From Bauldia sp. (GTDB lineage Bacteria; Pseudomonadota; Alphaproteobacteria; Rhizobiales; Kaistiaceae): DNA of 64,000 bases. Shown here piece after piece: positions 52,840 to 61,121 of the stretch. The notes under the pieces were generated by a model that ran no database searches, was not told where the DNA came from, and saw nothing but the letters and a program-made list of their open reading frames with translations. Location of the stretch: the NCBI GenBank assembly GCA_028284325.1, contig JANQRX010000010.1, positions 372,001 through 436,000 on the forward strand, written 5' to 3'. The number at the start of each line of letters is the position of its first letter. The first letter of the stretch is position 1. Both the position numbers and the translations under genes were made by a program.

Positions 52840-53511
52840 ATGACTGCAAAGTCGACAACAATCTATCGCGGTCGCTATGGGCCGACGCCCGATCGGGTCA
52901 TCCCGTGGGCGACGCTCTGGCGTGAGCGGACTGCTGCAATCACAGCCCTGCTGCGGGCTCGTCTTAGCGCTTTGGCCGCTGCCCCTGATCGACGGGCATG
53001 GAGTCGAGAAAACTTGTGTGCCCTCGAAGAGGCGCACCGCGCCGTGCAATTTCCGATCGCTGTGCCCCGTTGGATGCCGGCAGGCTACGGCCTGAGCGCG
53101 CTGTCCTGCGTCTCGGGTGGCGGCGGTTTGCTCACGCTCGTGTTTGCTGCGAACGGGGGCCGCGAATTCCAGATTTCCCAGCGGCAAAGATGGTTGCCGC
53201 TCGAGGAGGAGATGAAAGCGGCGCGCGTGCCGGTGACCCGGCTGCGTCTCTTGGGCCGGCGTCTCTATGTGGTCCATGGCACCTACGGTGGAGAGCCGAT
53301 CGACCATAGCTTTTGGCCCACGACACGACGCTCGGTTGCCTGCGAAGTCGGTGACGTTCTTGTCGAGCTTCGAGAGATAGCCGGTGGCGGGCCAGGCCTC
53401 CGAGATCTGCTGAGTGTCGCCGCCAGTATCTTGCCGGAGCGCAATGTTTCCGATGCGAGGGATTCTGAAGGCTCGGCGGCTGGTGAGATGCCAGGCGCAA
53501 GGAAGCAATGA
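52840..53511 (+). CDS. Hypothetical protein, possible DUF4367-like domain, first gene of the transport operon
   Basis: This 223-residue protein has no signal peptide or membrane helix. Its middle (FPIAVPRWMPAGYGLSALSCVSGGGGLLTLVFAANG…, about residues 73-190) resembles in pattern the DUF4367-type domain seen in some exported and regulatory proteins, but the match is weak. I recognise no function. The ATG directly follows operator 2 with no Shine-Dalgarno; an in-frame TTG at 53016 with GGAG upstream is an alternative start, giving 164 residues. It lies 47 bases before the ABC binding-protein gene and is probably co-transcribed with it. Confidence 0.6.
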   Translation: MTAKSTTIYRGRYGPTPDRVIPWATLWRERTAAITALLRARLSALAAAPDRRAWSRENLCALEEAHRAVQFPIAVPRWMPAGYGLSALSCVSGGGGLLTLVFAANGGREFQISQRQRWLPLEEEMKAARVPVTRLRLLGRRLYVVHGTYGGEPIDHSFWPTTRRSVACEVGDVLVELREIAGGGPGLRDLLSVAASILPERNVSDARDSEGSAAGEMPGARKQ

Positions 53512-53558
53512 GCCAATGAACCAAGGTCTTGAAGGGACTTAACAGGGAGGATGATCCA

Positions 53559-54743
53559 ATGACAGCCAAAGGAAACGGCGGATTCTCGAAGAGCCGCAAG
53601 AGCAAGACGACTGCGGCCTCTGCCACCGGCAGCACTGGTGCCACAACGAACCCGGGCGCTGGCCCGAGCAGCGAGATAAGCCGACGGCAGTTCTTAAGCC
53701 ATTCCTCCGGAGCGGCGCTGACAGCGGGCGCAGCGGCCTTGGTCGGTTCGCAGCCCGGGTTCGTGCGCGCAGCGGCCGCGGCCAAGCCCTTTCGGGTTGC
53801 GATGTTGCTGCCGAGCTTCGACCAGAGGCGGTGGAAAGCGGCTGATGGCGCCTTCTTCTTGAAGCGTGCAAAGGAGCTGGGCATGGACCCGCTGCCGCTT
53901 CAGTCGTCGAACAACGATCCGATTCTGCAAGCCAGCCAGATTGAAAACCTGCTCAACCAGAACATCGACGGTCTGGTGCTGGTTGCGGTCAACGTCGATG
54001 CTGCCGTTGCGAGCGTCCGGAAGGCGAACGACGCGGGCGTTCCGGTGGTCGCTCATAACTACATCATTCCAAACGTGAAGCTTTGCGGCGTGTCCGCGCG
54101 CGACGGCGTCGAGCTGGGCCGCTACCTCGGCAAGATCCTGCTTGACGCGGCACCCAAGGGGAACTGGGTCGTCAACAAGGGTGACGAGGGCACGGACATT
54201 GCTCGCTTGAAGGCGGAAGGCGGTCTTGAGATGATTCAGGCGCAGATCGACAATGGCGACATCAAGATCGTGTCCGATCAGTGGATGCGCGCGTGGTCCG
54301 GCGATCTATCGAGAAAGCAGATGGAGCAGGCTTTGATTGCGACCAACAACGAGGTCGCCGCCGTCTTGTCCTACTGCGATTGCCAAGCCTACGGCATCAT
54401 CGAGGCGCTGCGCGCCCAGGGCCTCAATGGCAAGGTGCCGGTGACCGGCGAGGACGGCGAGCCGGAGATGCTGAAGTTGGTCCTTCAAGGGGATGCAATG
54501 GTCACGGCATGGACCAAGTTCGATGAAATGGGAACGCGGTCTGCCGAGCTGATCTACGAATGCCTGGCGAAGGAACCCTCGAAAGCGCCCGACAGAGTCG
54601 ACAACGGCGCCGGGGAAGTGCCCTGGTACAAGGCAGCGATCGAGAATATCACCAAGGACGGCCAAGGGTACAAGGCGAAGTCCGTAGCCCAATTCGCTGA
54701 GGAAAACCCCTGGTGGGTGACCAAGGACGAATTGGGTCTCTAG
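53559..54743 (+). CDS. Sugar-type ABC transporter substrate-binding protein with Tat signal
   Basis: This 394-residue periplasmic protein belongs to the Peripla_BP_4 (ribose/xylose-binding) family. An SRRQFLSHSSGAALTAGAAALVG twin-arginine signal sits near residue 41, after an unusually long polar leader rich in Lys, Ser and Thr. The fold is read from FRVAMLLPSF, NNDPILQASQIENLLNQNIDGLVLVAVN, GVPVVAHNY and a C-terminal VTGEDGEPEML. The ATG at 53559 follows AGGGAGGATG. It captures the island's substrate; the binding-site residues do not identify the ligand. Confidence 0.9.
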   Translation: MTAKGNGGFSKSRKSKTTAASATGSTGATTNPGAGPSSEISRRQFLSHSSGAALTAGAAALVGSQPGFVRAAAAAKPFRVAMLLPSFDQRRWKAADGAFFLKRAKELGMDPLPLQSSNNDPILQASQIENLLNQNIDGLVLVAVNVDAAVASVRKANDAGVPVVAHNYIIPNVKLCGVSARDGVELGRYLGKILLDAAPKGNWVVNKGDEGTDIARLKAEGGLEMIQAQIDNGDIKIVSDQWMRAWSGDLSRKQMEQALIATNNEVAAVLSYCDCQAYGIIEALRAQGLNGKVPVTGEDGEPEMLKLVLQGDAMVTAWTKFDEMGTRSAELIYECLAKEPSKAPDRVDNGAGEVPWYKAAIENITKDGQGYKAKSVAQFAEENPWWVTKDELGL

Positions 54744-54832
54744 CGCCATAGGGTGGTGCTGGCCCTTAGCTGGCTCTCTCCGCCTCCTATGAAGTTCAGC
54801 CTAGGCCACTTGATCTTGTGAGTTGAGCGCCT

Positions 54833-56062
54833 ATGACCATTGAATCGCAAGGGCGGGTAGCGGCGCCTGTGGAGAGTGCTGCGGACACCGTCGGCGAGCA
54901 GCGATCCCGCTTTCGCGATCGCCTCGCCACGGTGCCCGTGGAGCAGCTTCGTGCCCTCAGTCTCGTCGGTGTTCTGCTCGTCATCTGGATCATCTTTCAG
55001 ATCCTCACGGATGGGCTGTTTCTCTCGCCACGCAACCTGACCACGCTGAGCGTGCAGGTCGCCATGACAGCGATCCTGGCGGCTGGGATCGTCATGATCA
55101 TGGCCCAAGGCTACATCGACCTGTCGATCGGCTCCGCCGTCGCGTTCACCGGCATGGTGGCCACGCTCGTCATTGACCCGACTCGCGGGCTCGGCTGGAC
55201 GACAGACCCAGTGGCGATCATCGCAATCACATTGCTCTCCGGCTTGGCGATCGGGGCCTGGCAGGGATTTTGGGTCGCTTGGATGCGCGTCCCCGCATTC
55301 ATCGCGACCCTGGCCAGCCTTCTCGCCCTGCGCGGAGCGGCCTTGACCGTCACCGGAGGCTCGACGACCTCGCATCATGGCACGCTGTCGTTTCTCGCGG
55401 CCGATTTCGTTCCCGCGCATTGGACCGCCTTGGCAATCCTGGCTCTCGTGCTGCTCTTCGCCCTGGTCAAGCATCGCGACTGGCGGGCCCGCGTCGCCGT
55501 CTCGAAGGGGGTTTCGTTCCTCGCTCACGTCGGGCTCCCGGTGGCCGTTCTGGCCATATTCGGAATCGGCGCTTCGCTCGTCGCCTTCTCCTATCGCGGA
55601 GCGCCTTTGCCGGTCGTGATCCTCGGCATCGTCGTCGCCGTTGTGACCTTCGTTATGTCACGGATGTCTTTCGGTCGGCGGCTCTACGCGATCGGAGGAA
55701 ATCCCGCGGCCGCCCGCTATGCCGGCGTCAACATCGAGTGGCACTGCTTCCTCGTGTTCGCCTTCATGGGGGTGCTCTACGGGGTCGCGGGGCTCATTCT
55801 CGTGTCCCGCATCGGTGTTGCCGTGCCGACCGCGGGCACGGGACTGGAGCTCACGGTCATCGCCGCCGCGGTTATCGGCGGCACCAGCCTGTTCGGCGGC
55901 ATGGGCACGGCGGTTGGTGCGGTCATCGGCGCTCTACTCCTCGAGAGCCTCAACAACGGCATGGGCCTGATGAATGTCGAATCGTCCTTCCAATTGATCG
56001 TCAACGGAATGGTCCTGTTGGTTGCCGTCTACTTCGACATTCGCGGTCGAAAACGGACCTAG
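54833..56062 (+). CDS. Sugar-type ABC transporter permease (XylH/RbsC-like)
   Basis: This 409-residue membrane protein of the BPD_transp_2 family has about ten helices. The [21 protein letters not shown] motif is present as [22 protein letters not shown] (about residues 82-103), with [21 protein letters not shown] (about 281-301) as the coupling region and a [10 protein letters not shown] motif near 348. It follows the binding protein and precedes the pxpB-like gene. It forms the membrane channel with the ATPase encoded at 58038. Confidence 0.92.
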   Translation: MTIESQGRVAAPVESAADTVGEQRSRFRDRLATVPVEQLRALSLVGVLLVIWIIFQILTDGLFLSPRNLTTLSVQVAMTAILAAGIVMIMAQGYIDLSIGSAVAFTGMVATLVIDPTRGLGWTTDPVAIIAITLLSGLAIGAWQGFWVAWMRVPAFIATLASLLALRGAALTVTGGSTTSHHGTLSFLAADFVPAHWTALAILALVLLFALVKHRDWRARVAVSKGVSFLAHVGLPVAVLAIFGIGASLVAFSYRGAPLPVVILGIVVAVVTFVMSRMSFGRRLYAIGGNPAAARYAGVNIEWHCFLVFAFMGVLYGVAGLILVSRIGVAVPTAGTGLELTVIAAAVIGGTSLFGGMGTAVGAVIGALLLESLNNGMGLMNVESSFQLIVNGMVLLVAVYFDIRGRKRT

Positions 56063-56071
56063 GGACGCGGC

Positions 56072-57022
56072 ATGGTGTCGGACGCAGTGGCAATGGAATC
56101 GCCTGAGCCCGGTTTTGACGGTGCGTCGCCCGGCTTGATCGAGGGCTTGCGATTCCTTCCCGCCGGAGACCGCTTCGTGCTCCTCGAGCTCGGTCAACAT
56201 ATGGAGCTGCCGCTGAACCTCCGTGCGATCCAACTGGCCGACCGGCTGCTCGAAGAGAAGGTGCCCGGCCTGATCGAGACCCTGCCGATGTTCATCTCGG
56301 TGCTCGTGCACTACGACTCCCTCGTTTTGACGCCGGAGCGTCTGAGGGACCTGGTCCGCAGGGCCTGGCGCGACCTGCTGGACGAGAGCGACATTGTCGT
56401 GCCCTCCCGGCTGATCGAGATCCCGGTCCACTACCTGGATCCTTGGACCAAGGATTGCGTGGAGGACTATGCCCGGAACATCCAGCCTATCGAGTACAAC
56501 CCGTCCTATGTTGCCAAGATCAACGGCCTGAGCGGCCCGGAGGAGCTCGCGAAGCTCCATTCCAGCACGCAGCACTGGGTTGGCGGTGTCGGTTTCTGGG
56601 CCGGCGTTCCCGACATGCTGCCGCTTGACCCGCGCTGCCGCCTGTCGATCCCGAAGTACAATCCTCCGCGGCTGTGGACCGTGCAGGGGGCCATCGGAGT
56701 CGGCGGTGGGTTCACCTCGATCTATCCCATCGAGTCGCCGGGCGGCTACTACCTGATCGGCCGCACGCCGGTGCCGATCTACAGCGTGGACACGCGATTG
56801 CCAGCCTTTCGCGAGCGCGCGACCCTGTTCCAGCCGGGCGACCGCATCAAGTTCCGGCGGATCTCATTTGAGGAATACGAAGCCATTGCGGCGGAAGCTG
56901 CGGCAGGCGCCTACCGCTATCTGATCTGGGACTACGACCTGTTCTCCTTGTCGCGTTACCAGGCGTGGACCAAAGGGCTCCAGGTGAATGGCGACGCTGC
57001 TCCAGAAGGCGATGAAGCATGA
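56072..57022 (+). CDS. pxpB: KipI/PxpB-type 5-oxoprolinase subunit B-like protein, long variant
   Basis: This 316-residue protein has the carboxyltransferase-type KipI domain (GDRFVLLELG near residue 32; GVGGGFTSIYPIESPGGYYLIGRTPVPIY near 210-240). It is longer than usual for this family (about 220-240 residues), with extra sequence around residues 115-165. The ATG at 56072 begins nine bases after the permease. Its stop overlaps the pxpC-like start. With PxpC and PxpA it could open a lactam or related ring using ATP. Its true substrate is uncertain and the name is by homology. Confidence 0.75.
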   Translation: MVSDAVAMESPEPGFDGASPGLIEGLRFLPAGDRFVLLELGQHMELPLNLRAIQLADRLLEEKVPGLIETLPMFISVLVHYDSLVLTPERLRDLVRRAWRDLLDESDIVVPSRLIEIPVHYLDPWTKDCVEDYARNIQPIEYNPSYVAKINGLSGPEELAKLHSSTQHWVGGVGFWAGVPDMLPLDPRCRLSIPKYNPPRLWTVQGAIGVGGGFTSIYPIESPGGYYLIGRTPVPIYSVDTRLPAFRERATLFQPGDRIKFRRISFEEYEAIAAEAAAGAYRYLIWDYDLFSLSRYQAWTKGLQVNGDAAPEGDEA

Positions 57023-58041
57023 GCGGCAGCTTGGAGATCGTCAAACCAGGGCTGCAGACGACGGTTCAGGACTTTCCGGGACGCGTCGGCTTCTGGCGCT
57101 TCGGTATCCCTCCGTCCGGCCCGATGGACGCTCTAGCCTTTCGGCTCGCCAACCTGCTCGTCGGCAACGAAGACGGCGCGGCAGCCATCGAGATGCAGTT
57201 CGTCGGCCCGAGCATCCGCTTCCGGGCCGGGGCCCATATCGCGATCACGGGTGGGGATTGCGCACCGACCCTGGACGAGCAGCCTGTTGCGCAGTGGCAG
57301 ACGATCGAGGTGCGTGCGGGGCAGATCCTCTCATGTTCCGTCATGGGCACTGGCGCACGTGCCTACCTGGCGGTCTCGGGTGGCCTTGAGAAGCCGCTTC
57401 TCATGGGAAGCCGCGCGACCTTTCCGCGTGGTGAAATGGGCGGTGGGGCGCTGAAGGCCGGAGATTCCTTCGAGTTTCCGGACAGCTCGGGAGATCTGCG
57501 GCTGGTCCGTGTTTCGCAGGCGTGCATTCCGGACTATCCGAGCGAGATCCCCGTCGCCGTGACCAGGGGGCCCCATTTCGATTGGCTCGACGATGCCGGT
57601 CGAGAGACCTTTCTCGCTGTTCCTTGGAAGGTTTCCGGCCAGAGCGATCGGACGGGAATCCGACTCGTCGGCCCGAAACTCAGCTTCTCCCGCCGCGCCG
57701 TGGAGAAGGCGCCGGAGAATGGCCCGGATCCGACCAACGTCATCAACACCGGCTATCCGATCGGCGGGGTGAATTTCTGCGGCGAGACGTTGATCGTCCT
57801 GCCGGTTGATGGCCCAAGCCAGGGCGGCTTCATCACGCCTTTCGTCGTGCCGTCCGGGGCGCTCTGGAAAATCGGCCAAGCCAGACCAGGCCAGACCATC
57901 TCGTTCCAGCTCATTCCGGTGAATGAGGCGATCAACCTGCGGCGTGGCCTCGAGGCGCTTGTCTCTACCGCCAGTCTGGAGCCGGCCAAGGAAGAGAGCC
58001 CCGAGAGCTCGAGGTCGCTGAACGGAGCATTCGGCAAGTGA
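57019..58041 (+). CDS. pxpC: KipA/PxpC-type 5-oxoprolinase subunit C-like protein
   Basis: This 340-residue biotin-dependent-carboxylase-like protein of the urea amidolyase-related (KipA) family has LEIVKPGLQTTVQDFPGRVGFWRFGIPPSGPMD near the N-terminus, and TGYPIGGVNFCGETLIVLPVDGPSQGGFITP near residue 240. It is coupled to the B-like gene upstream (ATGA overlap) and to the ABC ATPase gene downstream (GTGA overlap). The pair is inserted within an ABC transporter operon, which implies that the imported compound is the ring to be opened. Confidence 0.85.
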   Translation: MSGSLEIVKPGLQTTVQDFPGRVGFWRFGIPPSGPMDALAFRLANLLVGNEDGAAAIEMQFVGPSIRFRAGAHIAITGGDCAPTLDEQPVAQWQTIEVRAGQILSCSVMGTGARAYLAVSGGLEKPLLMGSRATFPRGEMGGGALKAGDSFEFPDSSGDLRLVRVSQACIPDYPSEIPVAVTRGPHFDWLDDAGRETFLAVPWKVSGQSDRTGIRLVGPKLSFSRRAVEKAPENGPDPTNVINTGYPIGGVNFCGETLIVLPVDGPSQGGFITPFVVPSGALWKIGQARPGQTISFQLIPVNEAINLRRGLEALVSTASLEPAKEESPESSRSLNGAFGK

Positions 58042-59606
58042 CCGGTTCTATGCAGATGGACCGGAGCGTTGCTGACAGTCCTCGTCGTCCGGATGTGGCC
58101 CTTGAGGTCAGGAACGTCGAGAAATGGTTCGGTGGCACGCAGGCTCTGCGCGGGGTCTCGGTTGCCTTTCGCTCGGGAGATGTGCACGCGATCGTTGGCG
58201 AAAACGGAGCCGGCAAATCCACGCTGGTGAAAGTCCTGTCAGGCTTCTATCCCTCCGGCACATTCAGTGGCGAGGTCTTTCTGGAGGGTGAGAAGCTCTC
58301 GACCCAGAGCCTTTTCGAGGCAGAGGGGCGCGGGATCCATCTCGTGCCGCAGGACCTCCAGGTCGTTCCGGGCCTGAACGTTGCGGAGAACCTTTTCCTG
58401 AACCGAGAGCCGGCGCGCTTCGGCGTGGTGAGGCGGCGCGACATGCTCGAGCAGGCAGCCGGACTGCTGAAGGAGCATCGCATAGTCTGTGACCCATCCG
58501 AGCTGATGGCGAGTCTGACGACTGCGCAACAGCAACTCGTCGTCATCGCCCGTGCCATGATGCGTGGTGTCCGGGTGCTCGCGCTCGACGAGCCGACCGC
58601 GGCCCTGACGGAGACCGAGGCCCATGTCCTGTTCGATCATGTGTTCGAGCTGCGGCGGCGAGGGATCTCGATAATCTATATTTCGCACCGGCTCGACGAG
58701 ATCACGCGCGTGGCGGATCGAATCACGGTCTTGCGCGATGGCTCCGTTGTCGATCACGTGGAAAGGGGTGACCCGAAACAGGTCTCGCGCCGCGTGGTGC
58801 AGGCGATGATCGGTCGCGATGTCCAGCTTAGCCGGCGGAGCAGGACGGCAATTGGCCCCGTCAAGATGGAGCTGAGGAGCATCACGCTGCGGCCCAGCGA
58901 AGGCGTGCGGGCGCCATGGCTCGAGGGGGTCGATCTCAAGCTGCACACCGGTGAGGTTGTGGCTCTGTTCGGTTCGGTCGGCTGCGGCTCCGACCAATTG
59001 GTTCGTGTCATGTTCGGAATGAGCGAAGGCCGGCTGGAGGGTGAGATCCGCATCGACGACGCGAAGGCCCGAATCGACAGTCCAGCCGCTGCAATCCGAC
59101 AAGGGATTGGCTACTTACCCGGCGACCGTCAGCGCGATGCGGCTTTCCCCATGCTCTCGATCGCCGAGAACATCGGCATCCTGGTGCTTCACCGGCTGAC
59201 GCGGCTTGGCGTCGTTCAAGTCGGGAGAGAGTTCGAGCTCGTCAGGGAGTTCTACAGTCGATTCCGGATCAAGGCGCGTTCACTTGACCAGCCCTTGAGG
59301 ACCTTGAGCGGAGGAAACCAGCAAAAGGTCATCCTGTCGCGAATGCTGTCGACGGAGCCGAGCATCCTGATCTTTCACGAGCCGACCCAGGGTGTCGACA
59401 TCGCGACGAAGGAAGACGTCTACGAGGTCATTCACGCCTTGGCGCGTGAGGGCTACGTCATGCTGGTCGTGACCTCCGACCTCGAGGAAGCGATGGTGAT
59501 CGCGGATCGGATCGTGGTCATGCGCTCTGGCCGGGTCGTCGGCGAGTGGAAGGCGGAAGACACGACACAAGAACAGGTTCTCGCCGCGGCAACGGGGGGT
59601 GCCTGA
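58038..59606 (+). CDS. Sugar-type ABC transporter ATP-binding protein (two ABC domains, XylG/RbsA-like)
   Basis: This 522-residue protein has two ABC domains. The first has a complete Walker A (GENGAGKST near residue 55) and Walker B (VLALDEPTAALT). The second has a degenerate Walker A (FGSVGCGSDQLV) and an LSGGNQQKV signature, as is normal for RbsA/XylG-type proteins. The start is the GTG at 58038, overlapping the pxpC stop; an in-frame ATG at 58050 is an alternative. It energises the permease encoded at 54833. Confidence 0.92.
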   Translation: MTGSMQMDRSVADSPRRPDVALEVRNVEKWFGGTQALRGVSVAFRSGDVHAIVGENGAGKSTLVKVLSGFYPSGTFSGEVFLEGEKLSTQSLFEAEGRGIHLVPQDLQVVPGLNVAENLFLNREPARFGVVRRRDMLEQAAGLLKEHRIVCDPSELMASLTTAQQQLVVIARAMMRGVRVLALDEPTAALTETEAHVLFDHVFELRRRGISIIYISHRLDEITRVADRITVLRDGSVVDHVERGDPKQVSRRVVQAMIGRDVQLSRRSRTAIGPVKMELRSITLRPSEGVRAPWLEGVDLKLHTGEVVALFGSVGCGSDQLVRVMFGMSEGRLEGEIRIDDAKARIDSPAAAIRQGIGYLPGDRQRDAAFPMLSIAENIGILVLHRLTRLGVVQVGREFELVREFYSRFRIKARSLDQPLRTLSGGNQQKVILSRMLSTEPSILIFHEPTQGVDIATKEDVYEVIHALAREGYVMLVVTSDLEEAMVIADRIVVMRSGRVVGEWKAEDTTQEQVLAAATGGA

Positions 59607-59608
59607 TT

Positions 59609-59647
59609 GCATGGTGCGCCGAGGCGCGAGACGCCACCATGCCTTTT
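59609..59647 (+). terminator. Hairpin with T-rich tail before the aminotransferase gene
   Basis: The arms GCATGGTG (59609-59616) and CACCATGC (59635-59642) are exact inverted repeats; the 18 bases between them can form a smaller inner hairpin (CGCC/GGCG), and CTTTTA follows. It lies in the 56-base gap between the ATPase and aminotransferase genes. It could attenuate transcription of the last gene or separate it. The T run is short, so termination would be partial. Confidence 0.45.
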
Positions 59648-59662
59648 AGGAAGGAAAGTAAC

Positions 59663-61045
59663 ATGAGCTTGCCGATCAAGAACGTATCCCTGGAAGAGCT
59701 GGACAAGCGAGCTTTCTTCCATCCCTACACCGCGCTGGCGGAGCACGCCGAGGGCGGGCCGCGCGTGATCGCCAAGGCTGAAGGCATCCGGGTCACCGAT
59801 ACGAACGGCGAGGAGTTGATTGACGGATTTGCCGGCCTCTGGTGCTCGAACATCGGGTACAGCAGAGAAGAGATGGCTGAGGCCATATACGAGCAGGCCA
59901 GGACGCTATCGTACTTCCATTGTTTTGGCTCGATGGGCACCGAGCCGTCGATCCGTCTTGCGGACCTGCTTATTGACCTGATGCCCGACAACATGAGCAA
60001 GGTTCAGTTCGGGAACTCCGGATCGGACGCCAACGATACGAGTATCAAGGTCGTATGGCTCTATAACAACATCCTCGGACGCCACCACAAGAAGAAGATC
60101 ATCGCCCGACACCGCGGATACCACGGAATCACGACCCAGGTGGCCGCTGTCTCCAGCTTGCCGACGGTCCACAGCGCCTTTGATTTGCCGATAGAGCGGG
60201 TCCGGAGGGTGAGCCCGGCGTGCTACTACTGGCGCCCCGACAAGGCCATGACGGAAGCCGACTATACCGCTTACCTTGTCAATGAGCTCGAACAGGTCAT
60301 TCTCAACGAGGGGCCGGACACGGTTGCGGCCTTCATCGCCGAGCCGATCGCCGGTGCGGGCGGGCTCTTCACACCCCCGGATGGTTACTGGGAAGGCGTT
60401 CAGAGAGTCTTGGCCAAGTACGACGTGCTGCTGATACTCGACGAGGTGGTGACCGGCTTCGGCCGCGTAGGGCATATGTTCGCGGCGGAAGCCTACGCCA
60501 TTGTGCCGGACATCATGACGATGGCCAAGGGTCTCACCAGCGGCTACGTCCCCATGTCTGCATCCGTCTTTTCGGAGGATATCTGGCAGGTCCTGCTGGA
60601 AGGCCACAAGACGCTCGGCGTCTTCGGGCACGGTTACACCTATTCCGCACATCCTCTTGCGGCTGCGGCGGGGCTGGCCAACATCGAAATCATGCTCCGC
60701 GAAAAGCTCGTGGACAACGCCGCGGTGGTCGGGCGCTATCTCCAGAAGCGGCTACGGGACGAGCTCAATGATCATCCTTTAGTCGGCGACATAAGGGGCA
60801 TAGGCCTGCTTGCAGGCATCGAGTTGGCTGACAAGAGCGGTGGCGAGCCGAAGCCGTTTGAGCCTCGCGGCGTGGAGGGCCAAAAGCTTGCGGTCGCCTG
60901 TCGCAACAACGGCCTGATCGGCCGCCTCCTGATGGACAGCGACGTCTTCGCTCTCTCGCCGCCGCTGATCATCTCAAACGACGAGGTCGACCTCATCATC
61001 TCCATTCTCAAGAAGTCGCTCGACGAGGTCTTGCACGACCGATAG
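59663..61045 (+). CDS. Class III (omega) aminotransferase
   Basis: This 460-residue PLP enzyme has the expected pyridoxal-phosphate features: NSGSDANDTSIK, RHRGYHGITT, LILDEVVTGFGRVG and the Schiff-base Lys in TMAKGLTSGY (about residue 289). The ATG at 59663 follows GGAAGGAAAG. It is of the beta-alanine/taurine/4-aminobutyrate:pyruvate type, acting on terminal amines rather than alpha-amino acids. It is the last gene of the seven-gene operon. The donor is likely the ring-opened product, but this is inference. Confidence 0.92.
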   Translation: MSLPIKNVSLEELDKRAFFHPYTALAEHAEGGPRVIAKAEGIRVTDTNGEELIDGFAGLWCSNIGYSREEMAEAIYEQARTLSYFHCFGSMGTEPSIRLADLLIDLMPDNMSKVQFGNSGSDANDTSIKVVWLYNNILGRHHKKKIIARHRGYHGITTQVAAVSSLPTVHSAFDLPIERVRRVSPACYYWRPDKAMTEADYTAYLVNELEQVILNEGPDTVAAFIAEPIAGAGGLFTPPDGYWEGVQRVLAKYDVLLILDEVVTGFGRVGHMFAAEAYAIVPDIMTMAKGLTSGYVPMSASVFSEDIWQVLLEGHKTLGVFGHGYTYSAHPLAAAAGLANIEIMLREKLVDNAAVVGRYLQKRLRDELNDHPLVGDIRGIGLLAGIELADKSGGEPKPFEPRGVEGQKLAVACRNNGLIGRLLMDSDVFALSPPLIISNDEVDLIISILKKSLDEVLHDR

Positions 61046-61121
61046 AGCATCTTCCGCTCGCCCAGGTTCGTCAGAGAGTCGTCAGAGCGGGGAATGCTGC
61101 AGATCGCGGACTGCGGAGTCC

